Shown here piece after piece: positions 1-6,767 of a DNA stretch of 15,108 nucleotides (position 1 is its first letter; each line of letters opens with the position of its first letter). A program made the position numbers and the translations under genes. Location: NCBI GenBank assembly GCA_021786815.1, contig JAJYMR010000005.1, positions 1-15,108 on the forward strand, read 5' to 3'. The notes under the pieces were generated by a model. That model was not told where the DNA came from. It saw only the letters and a program-made list of their open reading frames with translations, and did not search any database. The DNA is from Deltaproteobacteria bacterium (GTDB taxonomy: Bacteria; Desulfobacterota; Binatia; Binatales; Binataceae).

Positions 1-994
1 GTTGCCGCGTCGAGTGCGGCCCGTCATGCGCGAGGCGCCGGCGCCATGCCGCCGGCGGCATCCCGACCATCTTCTTGAAAGCGCGGCTGAAAGCCGCCTC
101 GGATCCATAGCCGGTTTCCTCGGCGATACTCGCGATATTGCCGCCGGCGCTCAGAAGCCCCGACGCGAGTTGCATTCGCCATCTGGCCAGATAGTGCATC
201 GGCGGCATCCCGACGAGGTCGGCGAAACGCTCCGCCAGCACCGAGCGCGACAGCGCCACGCCCCTGGCGAGTTCCTCGAGCGTCCAGTTGCGCGCCGGAT
301 CTCCGTGCATCAATGACAATGCCTTGCCGACGAACGGGTCGCGCAAACCGGCAAGCCATCCCGCCTGTTCCGCCGGCAGGGCTTCCAGATAGCGGCGAAC
401 CACCTCGATAAACATCAACTCGCTCAGTCTGGCCAATACGCTTTCGCCACCGGCGCGCTTGTCGGCCGATTCGCGTGTCGCGAGCCGGATGAACTGGCCG
501 AGCCAGCCCGCCTCGCCGCCCTTGGTCTCTGCGGCCTTGATTACCGGCGGCAGGTTGTCGAGGAGCGGGTTGAACGGCTGCGCGTCGCAGGCGAGAAAGC
601 CGCAGACAAGTTTGGCCGAGGCTGGCCCGCGGCCGCCACAGTTGATGAAGAACGGCAATTGGCTTGCGCCAGCAGCGTCGAGCGGGCTTTTAGCGTCGGG
701 CGCGGCGCGCATCCCGGGACTGCTCGACATGACATGCGGATCACCCCTGGTAAAGACAATGACCTCACCCGCTTCGATCGCGATTGGCTCTGTGCCGACG
801 ATATTGGCGAAGCAACGGCCTTCGGTTACGACGTGATAGGCGATCAGATTCTCCGCACCGGGCAGGAGCTTGCGCAGGATCATCTCACGCGGCGGTTGCT
901 CGACGACCCACGGCGCCGCCGCGACCACGTCGAAGAACGTCGCGCCGGTCAGCCGCACCGTTCTCAGCACATCGGATAGTGCGTCAGCCGCCAT
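1..994 (-). CDS. AraC-family transcriptional regulator (cupin sensor + HTH), 3' end cut by window edge
   Basis: Reading the minus strand from the ATG at 994-992 gives 331 residues with no stop before the window edge, so only a short C-terminal piece is missing. Residues ~10-150 resemble the cupin-type sensor half of AraC regulators (GEVIVFTRGDPHVM around 76-89). Residues ~220-320 form the paired helix-turn-helix DNA-binding half: WTLEELARGVALSRSVLAERF at ~237-257 and the second helix pair with GYGSEAAFSRAFKKMVGMPP at ~295-314, the classic AraC C-terminal signature. GGCGGAG lies just before the start. It is transcribed away from a SAM methyltransferase, so it probably controls that gene, itself or both, and the phased repeats at 1050-1089 are the natural binding site. 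The ligand cannot be read from the sequence. Family certain, target inferred. Confidence 0.9.
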   Translation of the reverse strand, partial: MAADALSDVLRTVRLTGATFFDVVAAAPWVVEQPPREMILRKLLPGAENLIAYHVVTEGRCFANIVGTEPIAIEAGEVIVFTRGDPHVMSSSPGMRAAPDAKSPLDAAGASQLPFFINCGGRGPASAKLVCGFLACDAQPFNPLLDNLPPVIKAAETKGGEAGWLGQFIRLATRESADKRAGGESVLARLSELMFIEVVRRYLEALPAEQAGWLAGLRDPFVGKALSLMHGDPARNWTLEELARGVALSRSVLAERFADLVGMPPMHYLARWRMQLASGLLSAGGNIASIAEETGYGSEAAFSRAFKKMVGMPPAAWRRRLAHDGPHSTRQ

Positions 995-1049
995 TCGGCT
1001 CCGCCTGACGCTCGGACATGTGAGCAGGACGCCCCATCAAACCAAGGGA

Positions 1050-1089
1050 AATTCCCGACGCCGTATCAAGAATTACCGACGCCCGGTCA
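1050..1089. promoter_or_regulatory. Tandem direct repeats, 21 bp period: candidate AraC-type operator
   Basis: AATTCCCGACGCC (1050-1062) recurs as AATTACCGACGCC (1071-1083), and each copy is followed three bases later by TCA (1066-1068 and 1087-1089). Sixteen of nineteen to twenty positions agree and the copies are exactly 21 bp apart, two helical turns. AraC-family proteins typically bind direct repeats on one face of the helix, each repeat contacting both HTH units. The site lies between the AraC gene and the divergent methyltransferase. A weak -10-like TAGGAT at 1113-1118 would place the second repeat against the -35 region of the rightward promoter, as in class II activation. The repeat is seen directly; the operator role and promoter are inference. 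Confidence 0.55.
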
Positions 1090-1261
1090 TTTCGGCTCAC
1101 CAGGACAAAGCCTAGGATACGACCCGTCGCGCCGCAACTGCGCGATCCAAAGCAGGAAAGATCGCGAGCGGGCCGTGCCCACGCCTTTTTCCGCTGAACC
1201 GGCGCCTCTCCTTCGGCACGGCCGTCGCTATCGCGAAACCCAACGGGAAAGGAATGGAACG

Positions 1262-2098
1262 ATGAACATTCAAGCCGCCGCCACTCCCGCAGCCACAATC
1301 GATCTCGTCGCAATCAAGAGTCGCCAGCAGGCCGCCTGGCGCTCAGGCGACTACGCGATGATAGGCGCCACATTGCAGATCGTCGGCGAGACGCTCTGCG
1401 AGGCCGTCGATCTCCGCAGCAACCATCGCGTCCTCGACGTCGCCGCCGGCAACGGCAATGCCACGCTCGCCGCGGCACGGCGTTTCGCCGACGTCGTCTC
1501 GACCGACTACGTCGGCGCGCTTCTCGAACGCGGGCGCGAACGTGCCGAGGCCGAACACCTGCCGGTCACGTTTCAGGAAGCCGACGCGGAAGCTCTTCCG
1601 TTCGCGGACGCGAGCTTCGATGTCGTCCTTTCAACGTTCGGCGTAATGTTCACGCCGAATCAGGAGCAGGCCGTGAGCGAAATAGTGCGCGTCTGCCGAC
1701 CCGGCGGAAAGATCGGAATGGCCAATTGGACGCCTCAGGGCTTCGTCGGTCAGATGTTCAAAACCATCGGTAAATACGTGCCGCCAGCGCCCGGCACGAA
1801 GTCGCCGATGCTATGGGGCGACAGAACGCACCTCGAGGAGCTGTTCGGTTCGAAGGCGACCGTCGCGGCGGAAAGCAGGAACTTCATCTTCCGCTACAAG
1901 TCGCCCGAGCATTGGGTCGAGATTTTCAGCAGCTACTACGGACCGATTGTGAAGGCGTTCGCGGCGCTCGAACCCGAGGCACGCGAGGCGCTCAGGGCCG
2001 ACCTCTATGCGCTGCTCGACAAATACAACGTCGCCGAGGACGGCACGCTGGTCATCCCCGGCGAATATCTTGAAGTGGTTGTCACCAAAAGGGACTGA
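1262..2098 (+). CDS. Class I SAM-dependent methyltransferase (Methyltransf_11/UbiE-like)
   Basis: A 278-residue Rossmann-fold methyltransferase. Motif I VLDVAAGNG is at residues 57-65, the acidic ribose-binding residue is D82 (STDY), the adenine-contact region EADAEALPFADASFDVV is at ~106-122, and RPGG is at 146-149, the order of the Methyltransf_11 superfamily. The ATG at 1262 is chosen because GGAAAGGAA lies just upstream. The same frame stays open to a start at 1175, but that 29-residue extension (Arg-rich, low complexity) is unlikely to be translated. The C-terminal ~110 residues (WVEIFSSYYGPIVKAF and on) probably cap the substrate pocket. The methyl acceptor is unknown. It is divergent from the AraC regulator across a repeat-bearing promoter, so expression is probably inducible. 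It ends 49 bases before the convergent secreted-protein gene. Confidence 0.9.
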   Translation: MNIQAAATPAATIDLVAIKSRQQAAWRSGDYAMIGATLQIVGETLCEAVDLRSNHRVLDVAAGNGNATLAAARRFADVVSTDYVGALLERGRERAEAEHLPVTFQEADAEALPFADASFDVVLSTFGVMFTPNQEQAVSEIVRVCRPGGKIGMANWTPQGFVGQMFKTIGKYVPPAPGTKSPMLWGDRTHLEELFGSKATVAAESRNFIFRYKSPEHWVEIFSSYYGPIVKAFAALEPEAREALRADLYALLDKYNVAEDGTLVIPGEYLEVVVTKRD

Positions 2099-2103
2099 GC
2101 CCT

Positions 2104-2125
2104 GGCGCGGCGGAAACGACGCGCC
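2104..2125. terminator. Hairpin between convergent genes, possible bidirectional terminator
   Basis: GGCGCG (2104-2109) pairs perfectly with CGCGCC (2120-2125) around a ten-base loop. A second small hairpin (CTGG-CAC-CCAG) follows in the same 49-base gap between the stops at 2098 and 2148. There is no clear T-run, so intrinsic termination is only a suggestion. Confidence 0.3.
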
Positions 2126-2147
2126 GGCCTGGCACCCAGCCGCCGTT

Positions 2148-2627
2148 TCAGTGCTGTATCACGGCCTGAGCCGGCGTTGACGTCGTAGCTTTTGGCGTTG
2201 CGGGCTTGGAAGGCTTGGATACCGCCGTATCGGGCGGACTCGGCGCTTCCGATGGAGGCGCGGCCGGTTTCACTTCGGTCGGAGGCAGCGCGGCCGACGC
2301 GGATGCGACGGCAGGCGCGAGCGGTGTCGATCCTGCCTCCGGCTCCATCGGCGGAAACGGAGGGACGTATGTCGGCGGTCTCGTATCGCCCCCCAAAGCC
2401 GGTGCCAGGAAAGTGTCGGTCGCGATATAGTGAATAGGCCTGACTATGCCCCATTCGAGAAGGAAGCCGACCGGCGCAACGAAGTAGGCCATCAGCCTGA
2501 GCGGCTCCGACTGTTCGTTGGTGTACTGTTTGGGATTCTGGCGTTCGTCGCTGTAGGACTGGGCGTGGCAAACGGCGGGAAGGCCCATCGTGAGGGCGGC
2601 ACAAAGACAAATTATCGCGCGCCACAT
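2148..2627 (-). CDS. Small secreted Pro/Ala-rich hypothetical protein
   Basis: 159 residues with an N-terminal signal peptide (MWRAIICLCAALTMGLPAVCHA, cleavage likely before Q23). Next come a short polar stretch (SYSDERQNPKQYTNEQ) and one hydrophobic block, LMAYFVAPVGFLLEWGIVRP at ~45-64, that could associate with a membrane. From residue ~80 the chain is low-complexity Pro/Ala/Ser/Thr (repeated PP, KPSKPATPK), typical of an extended periplasmic linker or wall-spanning segment. C20 lies in the signal region but the preceding residues do not fit a lipobox. No enzymatic motif is visible and I do not recognise the family. It diverges from the secreted propeller gene, with about 106 bases between the favoured starts, so the two may share a promoter region and a location in the envelope. 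Confidence 0.7.
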   Translation of the reverse strand: MWRAIICLCAALTMGLPAVCHAQSYSDERQNPKQYTNEQSEPLRLMAYFVAPVGFLLEWGIVRPIHYIATDTFLAPALGGDTRPPTYVPPFPPMEPEAGSTPLAPAVASASAALPPTEVKPAAPPSEAPSPPDTAVSKPSKPATPKATTSTPAQAVIQH

Positions 2628-2733
2628 AGCATTGAACTATTTGCCCAATGACGCTTCTAAGTCAACGATCCGCGCGAGCCGGGCGCACAGGCCTCCTTGC
2701 GTTGCGCGCATGGCGGGCGCAATTGTAGCCACG

Positions 2734-4083
2734 ATGCCTCGCCGGTGTTGGAAACCGGGCGCCTGCGTTTCGGCGCTTTTCCTGCTGCTTGCCACGTTTG
2801 CGGTTGGGTTTGCGCCGGTTGCGCTCGCGGCGCCCACGGGCCGAATCGCATACATCGGTACCGACCACAACGTCTATGCCTGCTCGGGCGATTGCGACCG
2901 CCCGCTATGCATCACGTGCCCGTCGCACGGCATCCATGTGGAACTCGACCCGCAGATGTCGCCGCTTAGGCTGGTTCAGGAAACCGAGCCTGCGCCGCGG
3001 CGCCCGCTCCACTACGCATGGCCGACGTTTTCGCCCGACGGCTCGAAACTCGCCTTCGCATGGGCGGGCCCGCGCGCCGACGGCAATCTCTTCGGCATCT
3101 CCTGCTACGACTTCAAGACCCGGCAGACGCTCGACATCTTCGGCAGCGAATCGCAAAGGGTCGTCTATATTTCCTGGACGCCGGATGGAAAGAACCTGTC
3201 GTTCCTACTCGACGAGCGGCAGGGCTTAAGCCTGATTCTCGCGGAAATCAAGGAGCACGCTCCGGCGAGAATCGTGATGAGCGGCGCGCCGCTGTTTTTC
3301 GACTGGAGCCGCGACGCCGGCAAACTGCTGGTCCATAGCCGGGCGGCGGACCCCTCCGAAGGCGAAAGCATCGAGCTTGTCAGCGTTACACCCACCAACC
3401 AAACGGTCGAGCGCGTGCTCGCCAAGGGCCGGGTTCCGTTCAAGACTCCATGTTGGTCGGCCGACGGCCGCCATCTCGCCTATATCGCGAACTTCGCCGC
3501 GGAAACCTATCTCGTGGTTGCCGACGCCGACGGGACGCATCCGCGCACGCTCGCAAGCCTGCCGGTCGGGATGAGCAGCTTCGTATGGTCGCCCGACTCG
3601 CGCGAGATCGCCTTTTCGACCGAGGTTATCGGCGAGCAGGGCGTATTCCACGGGATCGATCTGCTCGACATCGGGACCGGCAAGACAAGGCAGCTCACGC
3701 GCGACAACGTGCTGGCGTATTTTTTCTCGCCCGACGCGCGCTATCTCGCCTACGTGTCGGTTCCCGAGGATCGGCCCTACTACACCTGGAAGCTAATCGA
3801 CCTGAAGCACGCGCGGGTGAGAACGCTCGACAACTTTCTATCGACCCAGCTTGAGGCGCTCGCCTACCGATTCTTCGACCAGCTCGCCGTGTCGCACACG
3901 ATCTGGTCGCCCGATTCCAAGGAGTTCGTGTACGCGGGCGTGAGGATTCTCGGCGAGCCGCACCAGGCGCTCCCGCTCGCGCCTCCACCGAGTCTGTGGA
4001 TCGTTTCGACCCAGGACGGCAAATCCCGTTCGGTTGCGCCGGCGACGCTCGCCTTTTACTCGTCCGCTTCCGGCGCGAAATAG
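2734..4083 (+). CDS. Secreted seven-bladed PD40/TolB-like beta-propeller protein
   Basis: About 449 residues. The ATG at 2734 gives a clean Sec signal peptide (MPRRCWKPGACV, then the hydrophobic ALFLLLATFAVGF, cleavage near VALA-AP). An ATG at 2710 adds eight residues, and the open frame reaches 2590, overlapping the divergent gene; no strong ribosome site decides between them. Seven blades can be counted by the W/F-SPDG-type motif: FSPDGSKLAF, WTPDGKNLSF, WSRDAGKLLV, WSADGRHLAY, WSPDSREIAF, FSPDARYLAY and WSPDSKEFVY. This matches the PD40/WD40-like repeats of TolB and related periplasmic scaffolds. No catalytic domain is attached. A four-cysteine cluster (CX3CX4CX2C, bases 2881-2919) sits where the first strand should be. 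Likely a binding or scaffold protein in the periplasm; ligand unknown. Confidence 0.85.
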   Translation: MPRRCWKPGACVSALFLLLATFAVGFAPVALAAPTGRIAYIGTDHNVYACSGDCDRPLCITCPSHGIHVELDPQMSPLRLVQETEPAPRRPLHYAWPTFSPDGSKLAFAWAGPRADGNLFGISCYDFKTRQTLDIFGSESQRVVYISWTPDGKNLSFLLDERQGLSLILAEIKEHAPARIVMSGAPLFFDWSRDAGKLLVHSRAADPSEGESIELVSVTPTNQTVERVLAKGRVPFKTPCWSADGRHLAYIANFAAETYLVVADADGTHPRTLASLPVGMSSFVWSPDSREIAFSTEVIGEQGVFHGIDLLDIGTGKTRQLTRDNVLAYFFSPDARYLAYVSVPEDRPYYTWKLIDLKHARVRTLDNFLSTQLEALAYRFFDQLAVSHTIWSPDSKEFVYAGVRILGEPHQALPLAPPPSLWIVSTQDGKSRSVAPATLAFYSSASGAK

Positions 4084-4084
4084 G

Positions 4085-4933
4085 TTGTCGGCAAGGACCT
4101 ACAGTTTCGAGAAGGCCACGCGCGCGCTGAACCCGACGGGAGGATTTCTTGCCGGGTTTTCGTACTCGCTCAATCCGTACGTCGGATGCGCGTTCGGCGA
4201 TTCGGGCGGATGCCCGTTCTGTTACGTGCGCACACTTGCGATCGCGCGCCGCGGCGGGCGCCCGTGGGGAAGTTGGGTGGTTGCGAAGGCCAACCTGGCC
4301 GAACTGCTGGAGCGCGAGCTTCGCGCGCTCGAGCGCTCCGGGCGGTTGGGCGGCACGACCGTCTTCATGTCGAGCGCGACCGATCCATACCAGGGGTTGG
4401 AGCGAACCGCAGGGCTCACCCGAAGCGCGCTCGAAGCCTTCATTCGGCATCCGATCAGAAGGCTTCTCCTGCAGACGCGAAGCCCGCTCGTCGAGCGCGA
4501 TCTCGACCTGCTGAGATGGCTCGGGCCACGCGTTCTCGTCTCGATTACGTTGGAGACCGACGATGACGCGGTGCGCCGCGCGCTTACGCCCACCTCGCCT
4601 TCGGTTGAGCGCCGGCTTCGGACCGCGCTTGCGATGAAGCGCGCGGGTGTGCCGGTCCAGTTCGCGATCGCCCCGATGATGCCGAATCATCCGGAGCGAT
4701 TCGCGGCGCTTGTGGACCATGCCGTGGACCGCGTGATCGTGGATACGTATTTCGACGGCGACGGCGCCGGCGGACGGCGCTCTCGCGCGCTCGGGATGGG
4801 TGAAATCCACGCGCGGCTCGGTTACGAAGGATGGTTTCGTCCCGGCGCGGAGGCGGAACTGATGCGCGCGCTCAGGGCGCGGCTCGGCGAGGAGCGGGTG
4901 CTCTTCAGTTGCGAGGGTTTTGGCGCCGTCTGA
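4085..4933 (+). CDS. Radical SAM protein, spore photoproduct lyase-like (SPL/Rv2578c-type)
   Basis: 282 residues from the TTG at 4085. A TTG at 4034 in the same frame is possible but would overlap the propeller gene by 50 bases; there is no ATG or GTG before the conserved region. The N-terminus carries the family motif SLNPYVGC...CPFCYVR (bases ~4164-4231), whose cysteines bind the [4Fe-4S] cluster that cleaves S-adenosylmethionine. Their spacing is CX7CX2C, where most SPL-like relatives have CX3CX2C. Further family segments are GRPWGSWVVAKANLAELL, VFMSSATDPYQGLE, LLLQTRSPLVERDLDLL and VSITLETDDD. No spore DNA-repair context is visible, so it should not be called SplB. The substrate is unknown. 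It begins directly after the propeller stop and is probably co-transcribed with it. Confidence 0.85.
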   Translation: MSARTYSFEKATRALNPTGGFLAGFSYSLNPYVGCAFGDSGGCPFCYVRTLAIARRGGRPWGSWVVAKANLAELLERELRALERSGRLGGTTVFMSSATDPYQGLERTAGLTRSALEAFIRHPIRRLLLQTRSPLVERDLDLLRWLGPRVLVSITLETDDDAVRRALTPTSPSVERRLRTALAMKRAGVPVQFAIAPMMPNHPERFAALVDHAVDRVIVDTYFDGDGAGGRRSRALGMGEIHARLGYEGWFRPGAEAELMRALRARLGEERVLFSCEGFGAV

Positions 4934-4981
4934 CCGCGAATCGACCGCGTTCCGGCGGAAGCGTTGCGCGTCCTTCGCGCT

Positions 4982-5563
4982 TCATTCGCTCAGTGCGGCG
5001 ATACACTCTTCGCGGATAGCCCAAACCCGCTCGAAATTCGGATTTCCGGCAAGCGGATTTCGCGCGAGCCAGTCGCGCATGAAACGCCGATGAAGCTCGA
5101 CCTTGTACTCGGCGACCTGCTCGGGGCGAATCGTCTCCTCGTAAAGAAAGGGCTCGATTGGCGCGCGTGCGCCGGTTACGACGCGGGTGATGTCGATACG
5201 CTTTCCCGCGTAACGTAGATAACAGTGCCCTTCGGGCAGCGCGGGGATTCCGTAACGCTCGAGCACGCGGCCAACGCCGGGAGTGTTCGCCTCGCGCATC
5301 TCGTAGATTCCGAGCATCAGCTCGACGGCGATTCCCTGCTCATGGGCGAGCAATGCGAGCAGCGTGTGCTTGCTGCTGCACGTGCCGCGCCCTTCGTCGA
5401 GGACCAGCGCCGGATTCTCGCGTGAGAAGCTGCGGCCGTAGGGCAGTGCGTTCACGTAGCGTGCGGCGGCGCGCAAGTCGCGGGGGCCGAGTGCGGCAAA
5501 CCGTGAAGCGAGCGCGCCGGGACGAGCGAGCGCGACTTGCGGGAGCGCCTGCCACGATTCCAT
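4982..5563 (-). CDS. Stand-alone transglutaminase-like cysteine-fold protein
   Basis: 193 residues. An excellent Shine-Dalgarno sequence (AAGGAGGTAAT) precedes the ATG at 5563. The probable triad of the transglutaminase/papain-like fold is visible in order: Cys62 in RGTCSSKHTLLALLA, His113 in EGHCYLRYAG, and Asp124 in KRIDITR. The helix after the cysteine and the His/Asp strands fit the transglutaminase core. There is no signal peptide or membrane segment, so it should be cytoplasmic. Known family members are proteases, transglutaminases, deamidases or inactive scaffolds, and the actual reaction cannot be chosen here. It is last in the long minus-strand gene run, 78 bases after the GlsB-like gene, but its strong ribosome site suggests independent, efficient translation. 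It converges on the radical SAM gene. Confidence 0.7.
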   Translation of the reverse strand: MESWQALPQVALARPGALASRFAALGPRDLRAAARYVNALPYGRSFSRENPALVLDEGRGTCSSKHTLLALLAHEQGIAVELMLGIYEMREANTPGVGRVLERYGIPALPEGHCYLRYAGKRIDITRVVTGARAPIEPFLYEETIRPEQVAEYKVELHRRFMRDWLARNPLAGNPNFERVWAIREECIAALSE

Positions 5564-5641
5564 CGGCGATATTACCTCCTTGCGCTCACGGTTTGCGTGG
5601 CCGCCTCGCCGCTAGGCAGGCCGATGCGATGTCGCGGCGGA

Positions 5642-5881
5642 TTAGAGGATTTTTCTTATCGCGTGGACCAGCGCGACCAGCGCTATCGCGCCAACCGTTG
5701 ACATCGCAAGATGCCCCGCCGCGCCCATCGCGAGAATTCCCAAGCTGCGGAAGATCCAGCGTCCGATTACCGCTCCGATAAGCCCAAGCAGGATATCGAC
5801 CAGGATTCCGTAACCGTGCCCGCGCATCAGCAGCCCGGCGAGCCATCCGGCCACGAGCCCGATCACAAGAGTGCCGATCAT
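5642..5881 (-). CDS. GlsB/YeaQ/YmgE-family small membrane protein
   Basis: 79 residues, almost entirely hydrophobic, with three predicted membrane helices: TLVIGLVAGWLAGLLM (~4-19), ILVDILLGLIGAVIGRWIF (~26-44) and LAMSTVGAIALVALVHAI (~58-75). The Gly-rich pattern GLVAGWLAG...LLGLIGAVIG is the hallmark of the GlsB/YeaQ/YmgE (transglycosylase-associated) family, inner-membrane proteins often linked to stress responses. Despite the family name it carries no transglycosylase domain. GGAGACC lies about six bases before the ATG. It starts 33 bases after the ferritin-like gene, so it is likely in the same transcript, which fits a stress-related end to the gene run. Confidence 0.9.
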   Translation of the reverse strand: MIGTLVIGLVAGWLAGLLMRGHGYGILVDILLGLIGAVIGRWIFRSLGILAMGAAGHLAMSTVGAIALVALVHAIRKIL

Positions 5882-5914
5882 GCGACAGGTCTCCAGGCCG
5901 CCCGGTTCGGCGCA

Positions 5915-6574
5915 TCAGCAGCCGGGCGCATGATGGATCTTCTGGCGCGCATAAGCGAGCGACTGAAGCTCCTCGGCGAGCTCCAGCGTGCGCACGCGCG
6001 CGGCGCGCGCGAGAGCCTGCGAGTCGTCGCCGGTCGCAAGCTCGGCGAGAAACCGCGCGCCAAGCTCGTGATGGAACCGCTCGTCGGGCTGAATCACTTC
6101 GCGATAGAGGTGGGCGGTTTTTTCGTCGCCGGCCTTCTCGCACAATTCGATGAACTGCGCGTTCTTGACCATCGCGATCGCCTCGCGGGTGAACTGTCCC
6201 GCGGCCACCCGCTCGACGTCGGTGTCAAGCCCGCTCAGGTACCGGAACATCGGGCTGTAACCGCCGGCGAGCGGGTCGAACCCGGCGAGGCTGTCGCCGA
6301 GTTCGCGAAGCCACTCCTCGATAAGGCGGTAATGGCGCGCTTCGTCACCGGCCTGGCGCGCGAGGGCGAGCTTGAGCCTCGCGCCCGTGGCCGACGGCAT
6401 CCATAGCGCCGCGATCTCGCTCGCCTCGAGCTCGTTTTTGAGCGCGATGCGAAGGAGCCTTTTCGGGCTGAGATCGGGCCCTGCTTCCGCCACCAGGGTT
6501 TCGGCGGGCCTAAGCCGTGCGAAAAGCTCCTGGTTCTCGCGCAGCAGCTCGTTTACGAATGAACTTGGGTCCAT
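5915..6574 (-). CDS. Ferritin-like diiron protein
   Basis: 219 residues, all-helical in appearance. Two ExxH motifs characteristic of carboxylate-bridged diiron four-helix bundles are visible: E78-A-R-H81 in AGDEARHYRLIEEWL, and E165-R-F-H168 in QPDERFHHELG. E50 in KNELEASEIAAL and E131 or E143 can supply the remaining carboxylates. This matches the ferritin-like superfamily (rubrerythrin-, PaaA- or MiaE-type folds), but no subfamily is clear. Members are oxygen- or peroxide-reducing enzymes or hydroxylases. The gene has no fused rubredoxin domain, yet a desulforedoxin-like miniprotein is encoded 31 bases upstream, so a two-piece redox system is plausible. The ATG at 6574 has only a weak ribosome site. 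The C-terminus ends in HHAPGC. Confidence 0.8.
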   Translation of the reverse strand: MDPSSFVNELLRENQELFARLRPAETLVAEAGPDLSPKRLLRIALKNELEASEIAALWMPSATGARLKLALARQAGDEARHYRLIEEWLRELGDSLAGFDPLAGGYSPMFRYLSGLDTDVERVAAGQFTREAIAMVKNAQFIELCEKAGDEKTAHLYREVIQPDERFHHELGARFLAELATGDDSQALARAARVRTLELAEELQSLAYARQKIHHAPGC

Positions 6575-6605
6575 CGCGCGCTCATGCGCGGATTGCGCCC
6601 GGCGG

Positions 6606-6725
6606 TTACTTCTTCTGTTCCATCGCGGCTCCGCAGCACTTGACTGTGCCGGCTCCGCCCTTGGTCACGATTACCTGAGAACCACACTTGCTGCAGATGT
6701 AAACCTTTCCCAACTGATTAGCCAT
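6606..6725 (-). CDS. Desulforedoxin-like FeS4 miniprotein 1 (39 aa)
   Basis: A 39-residue protein starting MANQLGKVYICSKCG. Its cysteines C11, C14, C30 and C31 (CX2C, fifteen residues, CC) match the spacing of desulforedoxin and of the N-terminal FeS4 domain of desulfoferrodoxin, whose Cys4 site holds iron (zinc can substitute). Conserved glycines follow (KGGAGTVKCCGAAM). Known relatives are dimeric electron carriers or the domain fused to superoxide reductase. Here the protein stands alone between crotonase 2 (42 bases upstream) and the ferritin-like gene (31 bases downstream). The purine-rich GAGAGGAGG is about 17 bases from the ATG, too far for an ideal ribosome site, and no closer in-frame start exists. 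A second, clearly related copy is at 11604-11747. The alternative is a zinc-ribbon protein. Confidence 0.85.
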   Translation of the reverse strand: MANQLGKVYICSKCGSQVIVTKGGAGTVKCCGAAMEQKK

Positions 6726-6767
6726 CTTAGGATTCGGTGGCGCCTCCTCTCTCAATCTTCAGGATAT

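Noticed and set aside
3695..4810. 371-codon minus-strand open frame opposite the propeller and radical SAM genes
   Set aside because: Arg-rich low-complexity product, antisense to two genes with clear motifs.
4085..4933. Naming the radical SAM protein SplB (spore photoproduct lyase)
   Set aside because: Only family-level motifs are shared; there is no sporulation context and the cysteine spacing differs.
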